Notes under the pieces: model-generated | Database searches by the model: none | The model's input: only the letters and a program-made list of their open reading frames with translations | Told to the model about the DNA's origin: nothing | Assembly: GCA_022036555.1 (NCBI GenBank) | Contig: CM039119.1 | Coordinates: 2,046,001 to 2,110,000 of the forward strand | DNA length: 64,000 nt | Direction: 5' to 3' | Source of the DNA: Microstegium vimineum | Lineage: Eukaryota > Streptophyta > Magnoliopsida > Poales > Poaceae | Shown here: in pieces, positions 1-11,087 of the stretch | Numbering within the stretch: the first letter of the stretch is position 1 | Layout of the letters: each line of letters opens with the position of its first letter | Program-made: the position numbers and the translations under genes

Positions 1-2
1 AC

Positions 3-398
3 TTGGTCGAGACCGACATGAAGCTTAAGGACTTCGAAGGCAATGTGTCAACCGCCATGGGAGCCATATGTGTTGATTTAACCATCGACAGTAAGACTTT
101 GCCGACAACGTTCTTTGTAATCAGCGGCAAAGGCACCTACAACTTGCTCCTTGGGAGGGATTGAATCCATGCTAATTGCTGTATCCCTTCTACTATGCAT
201 CAGAGTCTGGTACAGTGGATCAGAGACAGAATTGAAGTCATCCGCGGTGAAGCCCCATCTACTGTTGCATCGGCAGAGGTAGACACTTATGAGCAGACCA
301 GGTGTATATCTGGCGAAGCCTGGGATAAAGAGTTCCTCAAAGTTGCCGATTACCGCATCAAATCGATCCAAGCAGTCGGTCCTGAGGAGGAGTCTTAA
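3..398 (+). pseudogene. C-terminal end of retrotransposon gag-protease polyprotein
   Basis: Reading frame 3 is open from the window edge except for a TGA at 163-165, and ends in TAA at 396-398. The part before the TGA has the look of a retroviral-type aspartic protease C-terminus: hydrophobic strands, then a GTYNLLLGRD motif, which in this family is followed by a Trp-Ile-His segment. The catalytic DSG/DTG triad would lie upstream, outside the window. The TAA overlaps the ATG of the pol frame by one base (TAATG). The frame therefore changes exactly at the gag-pro/pol border, which could allow termination-reinitiation or may be chance. The TGA shows this copy is inactive. Confidence 0.7.
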
Positions 399-3300
399 TG
401 GATCAGTTCGCCGATGACGGAAAATTGGGGCAGGGCTTCACGTCTGCCGATGACTTGCTCGAAATCGACATCGGCGATGGTAGTAAACCTAGGCCTACTT
501 TTATTAGTGCTAAATTAGATTCCCAATGTAAGCAGCAGTTAATTGATTTATTAAAAGAGAATAAAGATTGTTTCGCTTGGGATTATACAGAGATGCCTGG
601 TTTAGACCGATCGATAGTTGAACATCGGTTACCCATCAAGTCTGGTTTTCAGCCACATCGGCAGCCGGCACGCCGATGCAATCCTACTATCTTACCCGAT
701 ATTAAGGCTGAGATTACCAAGTTGATCGAGGCTGGATTTATTCGGCAATGCCGATATGCCGATTGGATTTCTAATGTGGTTCCTGTGTATAAAAAGAATG
801 GAAAACTTCGTGTTTGCATTGATTTCAGGAATCTGAACAAGGCTACGCCGATGGATGGCTACCCGATGCCCGTTGCCGATCTGCTGATCGATGCTGCTGC
901 TGGGCACCAAATTATTAGCTTTATGGATGGTAATGCTGGATATAATCAGATATTCATGGCTGAAGAAGACATATCCAAGACTGTTTTCCAATGTCCAGGT
1001 CACGTTGGCTTATTTGAGTGGGTAGTCATGACTTTTGGCTTGAAGAATACCGGTGCTACCTATCAGAGGGCAATGAATTTTATCTTTCATAAGTATATCG
1101 GCACAATAGTTGAAATCTATATCGATGACGTGGTGGTTAAGTCTGGAGACTTCAAAAAGCATATTGCCGATTTGCGGAAAATATTGGAGTGCACGAGGGA
1201 CATGGGTTGAAGATGAATCCTAACAAGTGTGCGTTTGGCGTATCGGCAGGGCAGTTTCTGGGCTTCATGGTGCATCAGAGAGGCATTGAAATCGGCAGGA
1301 AATCTATTGATGCAATTAACAAGGTAGTTGCTCCCACAAACAAGACTGAGTTGCAGTCTCTGATCGGCAAGATTAATTTCATCAGAAGATTTATATCCAA
1401 TCTGTCTGGTAAGATTAAATCTTTTAGTCCTCTGTTAAAGTTGAATGCCGATCAAGAGTTTATATGGAAAGAAGAGCAGTAGACAGCCTTGGAAGAGATT
1501 AAAAGATACTTGGTAAATCCTCCGGTCTTAGTTCCACCTCAACACGGGAAGCCTTTCAGGTTATATCTGTCTGCCGATGACGGTGTTATCGGATCAGCCT
1601 TAATTCAAGAATTTGAGGGGAAAGAGCGTGTAATATACTACTTGAGCAGAGGATTGGTGGATGCTGAAACCAGGTATTCGGCCATAGAAAGATTGTGCTT
1701 ATGTTTATACTTCTCTTGCATTAAATTAAGACACTATTTACTGTCGGCCGAATGCACTGTTGTCTGCAAAGATGATGTGGTGAAGTACATGCTGTCAATG
1801 CCGATTTTGAGTGGACGAATCGGTAAGTGGATTCTAGCACTATCAGAGTTTGACCTAAGGTATGAATCGGCAAAGGCTGTTAAAGGTCAGGTGATGGCCG
1901 ATTTTGTCACTCAGCACTGCAATATGGTGAGATTTGTTGAGATTGCTCCTTGGGCTCTATTCTTTGATGGGTCCACGTGCAAGGGTGGAGCAGGTATCGG
2001 TATTCTGTTGATTTCACCCCGAGGACAGAGGTATGAGATTTCATTGCCGATTGTTGCTACTTCGACAAACAATCAGGCTGAGTACCAGGCTTTGCTTAAG
2101 GGGTTGGAATTACTCAGGGAAGTGCGTGTCGATGCTGTTGAAATCTTCGGTGATTCTATGTTGGTGATTAATCAGTTGATCGGGACATATGAGTGCCGAA
2201 GCGAAGTACTAATTGCAGTCCATGAGCGGTGTTTGCAGTTATTGAAGGAGTTCAAAGAGTACCGCCTTGAACACATTCCAAGGTTGCATAATGAAGAAGC
2301 CAATCGATTAGCACAGAATGCTTCAAGATATCAGCCGATTCAAGAAATCGCGACATCGGTAACGGTTGCCGATGACTGGAAAAAGGAGATTGCCGATTAC
2401 TTGAGGGATCCATCCAGGAAAGTTGAAAGGCGTCTAAGGTTCCAAGCCACTAAGTATGTGCTCCTTGATGATGAGTTGTATTATCGAACAATTGATGGGG
2501 TTTTACTTAGATGTCTTGGCAAAGAGGAATCAAAAGAGTTGATGGGTGAGATCCATGAAGGTGTATGTGGAGCGCATCAATCGGCATTCAAGATGAAGTG
2601 GATGATTAGGCGGAATGGATATTATTGGCCAACAATCCTGGAGGATTGCTTCAATTATTTCAAAGGATGACAGGACTGTCAGAAGTTTGGTAATGTGCAA
2701 AGGGCACCTGCATCGGCAATGAATCCTATAATCAAGCCTTGGCTGTTCAGAGGATGGGCTATTGATCTCATCGGTCAGATTTATCCGCCGTCGAGCAAGG
2801 GGCACAAGTTTATACTTGTTGCTACCGATTACTTCACCAAATGGGTTGAGGCAATCCCTTTGAAGAAGGTGACATCGGCAAACATGGTGGATTTCGTTAA
2901 GGAACACATCGTTTACCGATTTGGTATTCCTCAGACTATCACTACCGATCAAGGGACCATGTTCACATCGGGAGAGTTTGATGACTTTGCTGCTAGCATG
3001 GGTTTCAAGGTGTTAAATTCTTCTCCTTATTACGCTCAAGCTAATGGTCAAGCCGAAGCGACTAATAAAGGAGTCATTAAGCTTATAAAGCGCAAGATTG
3101 AAGAAAACCCTAGGAGGTGGCACATGGTATTAAACGAAGCTTTATGGTCATATCGGATGGCTTGTCATGGTGCAACCAAGGTCTCGCCGTATCAGTTGGT
3201 TTATGGACACGATGCTGTCCTACCTTGGGAAATTAAAATTGGTTCTAGGCGATTATCTTTTCAGGATCAGTTGATGACCGATGATTATATTACTCTGATG

Positions 3301-3630
3301 AAGGATGAGTTGGAAGATTTGGCAGATCATCGGTTAAGAGCATTAATCAGTATTGAAGAGAACAAGAAGAGGATTGCCCGATGGTATGATAAGAAAGTAA
3401 AGGTAAAGGAATTTGCCGATGGCGATTTGGTTTGGAAGTTGATTTTACCGATTGGGACTAAGCTCTAAATTTGGAAAGTGGTCCCTAATTGGGAAGGTCC
3501 TTATCGGATAAAGCAGTCTGCTCCTGGTAATGCGTACATTTTGGAAACTCTCGAGGGAGTGGCATTTTCCAGAGCGATCAATGGCAAATACTTAAAGAGA
3601 TATTACCCTAGCATATGGATAGATGCATAG
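398..3630 (+). pseudogene. Degenerate pol: reverse transcriptase, dual RNase H, integrase (Tat-type Ty3/gypsy)
   Basis: The RT spans about 398-1480, with the catalytic YIDD motif near 1120 and the fingers/palm motifs FMDGNAGYNQ and GLKNTGATYQRAMN. A first, Ty3-type RNase H follows (about 1540-1910). A second, archaeal-type RNase H covers about 1960-2320, with its acidic residues in FFDGS, NQAEYQAL and FGDSMLV and a terminal HIPRLHNEEANRLA. Integrase begins with an H-H-C-C zinc region near 2550-2690. Its core follows, with Asp in WAIDLIG, Asp in TTDQGT and Glu in NGQAEATNKG. The C-terminal region runs to TAG at 3628. Breaks: a one-base frameshift near 1190-1205 (the upstream frame stops at 1208) and in-frame stops at 1480-1482, 2668-2670 and 3466-3468. 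No active enzyme can come from this copy. Confidence 0.92.
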
Positions 3631-3747
3631 TGTTCAGTCGAATACCGATGAAAAGAAAAGTTATGAAAACATCGGTAAAAACAAACTAGCGTTATATTAC
3701 AAGACAAGATCAAGTATCAGGCTACATTCTTGCTGATACAACAGGCA

Positions 3748-6700
3748 TTAGAATAAGGAGTGGATAACGTTTATCGCACGCAGGCGAATTTGATCTATTT
3801 CGTCTATCTCCTTGGCGTCAGCATCGGCAGAGCCCTCAACCGGCTTGATTTTCTTCTTCCACGAGATGACTTGCCGAGCGTACTGATCCCTTTCTTGCTG
3901 TAAAGCCCCGATGGAATCAGACAGTTGGGTCTTTTGTTGATTGGCAGCCGTCAGACCCCCTTCAGCCTTTTGCAGCTCTACCAGCAGCTCCTCCTTCCTT
4001 GTCGACAGTCGAGAGATTTCCTGGTCAAGGTTGCCGATGGAAACTTTGGCTTGACCGATGCTTCTGTGCTTCTCATCGGCAAGGCGTTTAAATTTGAGCT
4101 CCTCTTCCTCGCTCTTGGCTTGGGCCGCTCTATCGGCAATGCGACGAGTAAGCCTCTGGTACTGGATCTATTTGATATCAATAGAAGCTGCCTGGAGGAG
4201 GGTTTCTGCTGCATCGGCGGAAAGATGGCTTTGGATATCTTTGAATATAATCCTTGCCGCCGATGAGTCCTGGACGAGTTGAGAGGTGTCTTGCAGCAGT
4301 AAGGAGAGCAATTCTTCAAGTCTGGACTTGACTTCTGCCGACAGAGCTGGGGTGGAGCTTTCCTCTTCATCGTCATCAGGGACGTTGACGGCAAAGAAAA
4401 TAGGCTGTCCGCTTGAAGGCGGCCTTGACGCTCGTCTTCGTTCTGAAGGTTCAAGCTGTAGGAGAAGAGGTTGTCTGGGGAGTCTTGGGCCTGAAAACAG
4501 AGGTTAAAATATGCCGATTGTAAAACTAAGTTTTAAAGGTGATCGACTTACCGTCTTGAAGCGGATCTCCTGCTTGGGACTTGGCATACTGGATGGTCCA
4601 GCTTCATCCTGAACATCGGCAGCGGATGCCGATGACTGGGCCCTTGTTGGAGACGCAACCGACGCCGCTGGTGCTGGTATGGTTGTAGCCGGCGTCGCCT
4701 CCGATGTAGTGGCAGTTTCTTGTGGTAGTTCCGTTCTGATATCGGGGACTTGGGTCGACAGTGCCGATGCCGACGTCGCTGCTGCTGCGGAAGGTTGAGT
4801 TCCTTCGCCGGGGACGTGAGTCGATGGTACCGATGCCGATGTCGCTGCTGCTGCAGGAGTTTCTTCATTCAGCGCGGCCGATACCGATGCCGATGCCGCT
4901 TCGGTCGTCGTAGCAGCTGCTATCTCCTGGCCGGGGGCGTTATCCATCGGTTGGTCAGGTACAGAAACCGATGGAGGTTCTGCCGAGGACCCGCCGGCAG
5001 GTAGTGCGACTGGAGCTAGAAGCAGTCTTGCTGGCGACGCATCGGCAGCTGATGGTGCAGTTGGAGCCGATGGTGGGGGAGAAGCTAGCCTCAAGCGCCT
5101 CTTCTTCGTCGGCGCAGCAGCAGGGGAGCCAACCCGCTTGGATGAAGATCGGGGGGCATCAGCAGCCGGACTGGAAGGCGTTGGCCTGCTGGAAGCAGAT
5201 GCCGATGACCATAGTGCCTGAAAATACGAAGTTATGCAAGATAAAATGTTGCCGATGAAACAGCACGTGATCGGTACAAGTAAAGATGAGTTTACTGCAT
5301 AAATTTGGGTCAAGGCAATAGCGGCAGCCGATGTAGCCTGAGCTGTTGTAGGCGTCGGCGTAGGTACCTGTTGAGGCGTGAAGGCAGCCAACGTCGGAGC
5401 TTTGTTGCCGATGATCGATACAGGGCCCATTACCCGAAGGTTAAATGGCCTACCACTGTTGCTTGTTGTGGGAACTGGATCATCGGCCTGTCAAGTACAA
5501 AGGTGCAAAGGAGTTAAGTGTTGATACCGATGACAAATAAAGTAATGAAAGTGCATCGGATAGCAGACTTACTGCGTCGTCAGGGATGACGTAATCGGCG
5601 TCGATCAGATGTCGATAATAATGTGAAGACTTGGCGAGTAGCTGGCACTTCCATTCTTGCCACCAAGACTTGAATTCGTTGGTGATGAAGGAGGTTGGCG
5701 ACCAAGAGGACAAGTCAAGGTCCGACAGATCGGCATCGGCAGGAAGGCTGATGACTTTATTCCAATCCAAATTGCTGGAGATTGCCTGCCTGGGCCTTAC
5801 TACCCTAGAGTAGCACAGCTTGATCGGCAGTTGGCCAAAACCCAGTTGTCTCACCGCTGCCGATGGATAGTAAAATTCATAGGATGGTGGAGTGTTCTTC
5901 CCAGATCCAAAGATATTCACTGGGATGGCTCGGGGAGTAATGCTGGCCCTCATAATTGCTTGGTTTTCGGGCAGGTTCATATCGGTCAAGTTGAACAGCA
6001 ACGGGAACTGGTTGTGTTCATTAAGATACGGCCACCAAGCCCGTTCCGATGAGGGGAGTCCGTTGTAGAACTTCTGGAAATAGTAACCGAAGTGCTCTAC
6101 ATCGGCATCGGTACCTGGCAGCATTATGACGGCTTCTCCAAAGTTAAGCGGAGGCCGAGTTGCCGATTCATCATCATCGTATCGGTAGTCTTCTGATATG
6201 TCCCTCGGGAATTGTTGGGCAAATAGATCAAACCCGAGAGCCTTGTGCATATGTGCGTTCAGCCATAGGTTGACAAACCACCAGGGGCCTCCGAGATTGC
6301 CGATGGGCTTTCCTAGCAGCAGTTTATTGGATACTTGGTGCAGCAATCGGTAAACTGATCCGAGGAGGTACCTGCCTAAAGGGAGCTTTGTGCCATTGGC
6401 AAGCAGTTCAGCAGCGGGGAGGTGCATGGTGGTCGGGCGATGGTTTTGCCGCAGAAGACAAACTTTTCCAGCCACATGTTTAAGAAGATGGCATGCTCCC
6501 GTTGGGTTACCGATCCGGTTTTCTGGTGTTCCTGAATGTAACCTGTCCAGCCGCCGATACTACGGGTGTTCACCTTGTACTCAGTTTTTCTATTGAAGAG
6601 GCTAAGCGTATCGGCAGAGGTGATATCCAAGCCGGTCAGCATGTAGACATCGGCAAGGGTGGGAGTAGCTGGTCCATGCCTGAAGAGGAAAGCGTTCATG

Positions 6701-7020
6701 CTATCGGACCAGAAGTATGAAGCTGCTATCATCAAGTTTTCATTCCTCTCTGCATCGGCAATTGAGAGCCTAATGCATTGATCTAAGTCACGTTCCTGCC
6801 AATACACTTGCTGTGACCTAGCCAATCTCAAGAACCAGTTCTTCCATCCTTTGGTGTGCTTGGGCCATGAGCGGAATGTATCCTTCCATAGTCCTAGATT
6901 AAAGCTCTCAGATCTAAGCGGTATCCGGTTGGTTTCTGCGTTGATGATGGAGGTGGGGGTCTGGATTGCCCATTGGGCCTAGGCAGCTGAGATTGGAACC
7001 AGCGAGGGGGATGATCACTT
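3748..7020 (-). pseudogene. Antisense PMD (plant mobile domain) gene with three introns, carried by the retrotransposon
   Basis: On the minus strand four exons can be read. Exon 1, about 7020-5573, is a plant mobile domain with motifs such as GPWWFVNLWLNAHM and many conserved Trp. Exon 2 is 5487-5296. Exon 3, 5217-4552, is rich in Ala/Ser/Pro/Thr and has a basic KKRRLRL stretch that could be a nuclear signal. Exon 4, 4490-3748, has an acidic patch and then a long coiled-coil-like Glu/Lys/Gln-rich tail. Introns are 85, 78 and 61 bp, all GT-AG; exons 2 and 3 (192 and 666 nt) keep the frame. The copy is broken: a stop at 6981-6979, a frameshift near 6435, another near 4405 and a TAG at 4170-4168. 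No start codon was identified. PMD domains occur in host nuclear proteins (MAIN/MAIL types) and in transposons; the function inside retroelements is not established. Confidence 0.75.
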
Positions 7021-7570
7021 TATTGTACAGCTCCTAGGGTTTGAAGAAAGGGGACGAATCAGAAGGAAGAATGGGGGTAAAACTAGGTTTTTGCGGAAAA
7101 GAAAACTGTGCAGAGAGGTTGGATTGGATGGAGAATGAATCTTACCTTCGGGATGTCAACTTGGATCGCCATTTGGAATCGAAGGGATGCTTGGTTCGTC
7201 CTTGGAGTGCGAAGGAGTACTGTTGCTCGAGCTTGTGTTCTTCAGAACAGCCGGGGGTTGAAGACGAAGGCAGGAAGGTGAAAGTGAAAATGGGCTCGGG
7301 TAAAAAGGGAGTGTGGATCCCGGTAACTTTTATAATTCTGTTTAGGGGCATTTTGGGGTTCTGTTCCACACTATGTAGGAATGTAGAGAGGCCCGCAGTA
7401 GATACGCGCGGTGATCGAGGTGGTCTATAACTGTTCGTGCTACAATCGAGGGATTTTATTATTAAATTGCAGTTCCACACGCGGGGATCGAGGAAACCGT
7501 ACGCCTAGCAACGGCTACAGCGATGGCTACAGTGGAGAGAATTTCGGCACGTAAAGTTATACGCTCCGAA

Positions 7571-7583
7571 ACTGGGGGGCATG
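7571..7583 (+). other. Polypurine tract (plus-strand priming site)
   Basis: The G-rich stretch ACTGGGGGGCAT stands directly before the TGTTGACAC start of the 3' LTR, where the polypurine tract of a gypsy element is expected. Confidence 0.75.
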
Positions 7584-8631
7584 TGTTGACACCGTTTTTC
7601 GACACGTGTCAAATGGGCTGAGGCTTGACTGGTTAGCGGCCGTTCTCCATCGGTATCAGGAGTTGATAGTGCCGATGGAAGGGTGCTGCGAGAAGACTAA
7701 GTGTTTTGCCGAGCCGACAAGATCGGTGAAGTCTTGCTGAAAGTAATTGCCGATGAAGAGTCCTTGCTGATTGCCGATGAGCTGCTATTGCCGATTGCCG
7801 ATGAAGGGGCCTTGCCGATTGCTAATAAGGGCTCATTGCCGATTGCCGACAAAGAGATGCTGCCGATTGCCGATCGGGAAAATATTGCCGATGCCGATGG
7901 GCGTGACTTAGCACTTGGTGGCAGCAGGAGATTACAGGTGGCCAGAGGAGAAAGTTGCATGGATCTGCCGATGGAAGGCTTCCATCGAAAAGGAGTATAA
8001 GGAAACTGGTGTTCTGTGCCAGTATTATTATAGTAGTTTGAGTCCGACTCTTGCATGAGTCATTTATTTTCCATTAAAATAGGTGTGTTTGTTTAGGAAA
8101 TAAATATTATTATCCGGCTCCTACGCGAGTCAGTTTCCTTAAAAGTAGGAGTTTGTTTTAGGAAGGGTATGTGTCGTGCCTTTGTACAACTCTCTATGCG
8201 GGAGTATAAATATGTGCCCGAGGGCTATGGAATAAAGAATCAATCCAATTCAAAAACAAACCAATTTTATCTTATTCTACCTTTTATCGCAATTTACCCT
8301 TTTTATGCATTAGTTATAGCTTTAACGAGTTCTTCAAGCTTTCGACGGGCTGCATCATCTTGATCTCCGTCAAATCCTTGCTAGTTCCGCGTGGGAGTAC
8401 CTCTAGGCTTTGGCAATCCGGGCGCATCGCTGTTTGCCTCGTCTAGCTCTGCTCTAGTTACCCCTGATCAATCTGAGCCTTGACGTCCGGGCGCATCGCT
8501 GTCGTCTCGTTCAGTTTGTTCTAGTTATCATCCTTGTCGATTGATTGGTCAAATCGACTGGCACGCCCTCGACATCGAGCTTTGGGTAATAGCCCGAGGT
8601 GTTCACAGATCTGACGCTTTTTGTGTCAACA
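7584..8631 (+). repeat. 3' LTR of the Tat element (1048 bp)
   Basis: The LTR starts with TGTTGACAC and ends with GTGTCAACA, a perfect 9-bp inverted repeat bounded by the canonical TG and CA. It follows a polypurine tract and ends exactly where the copia gag frame resumes at 8632. The stretch 7740-7905 is a dense cluster of TTGCCGAT-type units. The sequence GGGAGTATAAATATG near 8200 could be the LTR TATA box. The ORF over 7701-8000 follows from the repeated motif and is not a credible gene. The target-site duplication cannot be tested because the 5' LTR lies outside; the right copy would be CTGTC at 8632-8636. Confidence 0.9.
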
Positions 8632-9129
8632 CTGTCTCTTGTGTTTAGGACTTGTGGCGAAACTCCTCCATGAAGAAGGTAACTTTGCAATAATGCAACT
8701 AGCCACAAATTCATTGGGTAAAACACACTTATGGAGCTCAAGTTCCTTAGCCATGCGCTGCACCTCATGAGCTTGCTCGACTATAGATTTGTTTTCAACC
8801 ATCTTATAGTCATGAAAGCTCTCCATGAGATATAGCTCTTTGCCTGCATCCGAAGCTCCATAGGTGGAGTTCAGATAGTTCCACAAAGCATAGTGCATGA
8901 GGGCATCATAGATATGATCCGACACCACAATACGCACAGCTCCCATAAAGATCTTATTAGCTTCCTGGTATTTTCTCTGATCTTCATTAGAGATATTACC
9001 CTCGGGCAATCCATCTTTGACCCAGAAAACTTTCATGACAGTAAGCCAATCTGTGACCCTGATGGACCACCTTTTAAAGTTTCCACCGGTAAACTTTTCT
9101 GGCTTCAATGCGTCAACAAAACTAGCCAT
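8632..9129 (-). pseudogene. Ty1/copia gag, N-terminal fragment cut by the gypsy insertion
   Basis: The minus-strand frame begins with MASFVDALKPEKFTGGNFKRW at 9129, the typical start of grass copia gag polyproteins (gag/UBN2-type domain). It continues with TYGASDAGKELYLMESFHDYKM and LPSSWRSFATSPKHKRQ. The frame is then cut by the end of the Tat LTR at 8631. The rest of this copia element would lie to the left of the gypsy element, outside the window. The fragment itself has no stop codons, so the copia element was not very old when it was interrupted. Confidence 0.85.
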
Positions 9130-9790
9130 AGATAATTCTGAAAATCTACAATAAGGTTTTTGGATTGTTAAACAATATGGCAATTTCCAGATTAATACCA
9201 GAATATAAATTATGTAGATTGATTAACTAGAATAAACATGTGCTGCATACTAACATGATTAAACCACATAGCATGTTCAAGTTAACTAGCATAAACATAT
9301 CTTGCCTACTAGATATTATATTTGCTAGTTGTAGGAGTAGTAGATTGTGGTGAAGATGGCGAAGATGCAAGTGTCGATGGAGCGACGTACATGTTGTTGA
9401 AGACGATGTCGATGTCGTCGATGTCGATCAGTGGCGGCGGAAAACTTCGGCTCAGCTGACGACGAATACGCCGGGACGTAGCGCCGCCTGACTTGGATGG
9501 AAGATGACCCGCGCGAATAGCGCTTCCCAAAAACCTTATTCGCCTTCTCCCGCTGCAGGATCACGAAGACGAGGGTTCCGAAGACCTGCTCGCCCGGTCG
9601 CCGGTGCACGCTGACGATCGGACTGGAGTAGCTACGGTGGCGCAACAACGAGAAGAGGTAGAAACTCTAGCTCTTAATTTATGATATATTGGTGTGACCG
9701 ATAGTCTGATTATATAGTCCGATCCAAGCAATACCTCCACTTCCACAAGCAATGTGGTACTAAATAGTTCCCACATCCCCTCTTGCTTTC
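9130..9790 (-). repeat. Probable 5' LTR and leader of the copia element
   Basis: This stretch lies immediately upstream (minus strand) of the copia gag start. Read on the minus strand it contains a GGGAACTATTTAGTACCACATTGC stretch, a TATATAAT box near 9715 and a GC-rich transcribed part with CTCTTCTCGTTGTTGCGCC, all like copia LTRs. I could not fix the LTR ends or a primer-binding site. The short ORFs here look like chance. Confidence 0.5.
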
Positions 9791-9799
9791 ATGCATAGG

Positions 9800-11087
9800 T
9801 CTTTGAGATTTATTAGGAATTTCTGAATTTGTTATTGAGCCAAGCCCTGTTAACCATACATACATTCACCTACTTTATCTGTGACTATATGTGCTCCAGC
9901 ATTTGTGGCTGTGGTGAAATCCTGAAATGCGCATATGATTTCCTCCTAAAAATATTTAGGGCCAAGAAAATGTGAATTATGAAATCAAAACATAAAATTT
10001 CAGATTCTGCAAGTCATTCCTACATAAGTTTTATTGTGGTTCAACATCATATATGGGACTTCTAATTGATCAGATGATAATAACCATACACTTGCTAATT
10101 TATTGCTTTTTTTCTTTTGTGGCCAACTTGGTAGAAATCCAAAGTCGGAACCTTAACCAGGCGACGATGACTTTAGTAGTTCATTTTGACTGCTACCTGG
10201 TCTGGGAGACTGATGGTTGTGTGCACCAGGGCATTGGTGAAGCTTTGCTAATCACAAACGCAGATTCAGCTAATAGCTTCACCCTTTCTCTTTGTTTGCT
10301 CCACTTTTCCTGGACGATTCATGAGTTATCAGTATGGTTCTCTTCTGGATTTCCTGTCTGATTGGAACACAGTTGCAGCAGGTGCTCATGGCAAATGCGG
10401 GTCATGGAGGATGACCAATGTCAGGCATCCGTTTGACTTGTTGAAGCCATATTATGTTTTTTTAGAAAAAAAAAAGAAGCCATCTTTTGTATTGATTGGC
10501 AGTGCCTCGATCTCTCCTTTTAGGAATGAAATGTGTGATGCTGAAGTCAACTTTACCCCAGTTCCGGTTCAGTTGAGTTTCAGTAAGCCAGTGTGCTGTG
10601 TTTGTATGCGTGTGTGGTGAATAGGTTGAAGAGCTCCTGATTCCTGAATAAGTAGGTACAAAAATGCTCCTTTGGTTCTGTTTCTGTATGGCCTGTAAAA
10701 GATGAAGATATATACAAACTGTCCACTGACACGTGAACCTTGATGCTGTGATCTGTGAAACCACCGCCTCAAGATGAACAAGAGCAGCATGAATGAACAA
10801 GATAACACAACCAACACTACCCTGAAATGCTTTGAAATGCATGTGACAGTTTATCTGCAACATGTATGTCATCCAGATTTTTTTTTGTGATATATATGAT
10901 GAATTTTAAATTCTCCCGCGCATGGTGCCTGATGAAGAGCTGGGCCGAAGTCAGTTTCCAACGGGTCTACACCTCCACCAGGGCCCATCATACTCCCAAC
11001 GCGGGGCCCAACTGGTAGAGCCCAACGTCCCCATTCCACCCAAATCACCACCGGCAGCAAACCCTCCTTCCGCCGCCGCCGCCGTTG
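9800..11087. other. Intergenic; relic 3' flank of a lost F-box copy
   Basis: No convincing coding region. About 9960-10150 resembles 12940-13145, the 3' flank of the F-box pseudogene; shared blocks include CCTACATAA, the CTTG.TAATTTATT stretch and TGGCCAAC.TGGTAGAAATCC. This suggests that a neighbouring F-box copy once stood to the left and lost its body, perhaps to the copia insertion. The part next to 11088 is the former promoter of the F-box pseudogene. Confidence 0.45.

Larger units (their letters stand above)
1..8631 (+). mobile_element. Ty3/gypsy LTR retrotransposon, Tat lineage, 3' part (5' end outside window)
   Basis: From left to right the element holds the end of the protease, reverse transcriptase, a first RNase H, a second archaeal-type RNase H, integrase, an antisense PMD gene, a polypurine tract and the 3' LTR. 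The second RNase H is the hallmark of the Tat clade of Ty3/gypsy elements, several of which also carry antisense ORFs between integrase and the 3' LTR (family knowledge). The 5' LTR, gag and most of protease lie off the left edge. The copy is dead: pol has a frameshift and several stops, and the antisense gene is broken as well. It lies inside the gag gene of a copia element, so it is the younger of the two insertions. The hexamer GCCGAT/ATCGGC is very frequent throughout the element and nearly absent beyond its right end. Confidence 0.9.

Noticed and set aside
7701..8000. Ala/Asp/Glu-rich 99-codon ORF in the LTR
   Set aside because: Follows from the repeated GCCGAT motif; no start context and no domain.
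1..8056. GCCGAT as a DRE/CRT cold-response element
   Set aside because: The DRE core is CCGAC, not CCGAT; the resemblance is only partial, so no such role is claimed.
10053..10620. Two overlapping ORFs of about 100 codons
   Set aside because: Low coding quality in AT-rich DNA related to a 3' flank; no domain.
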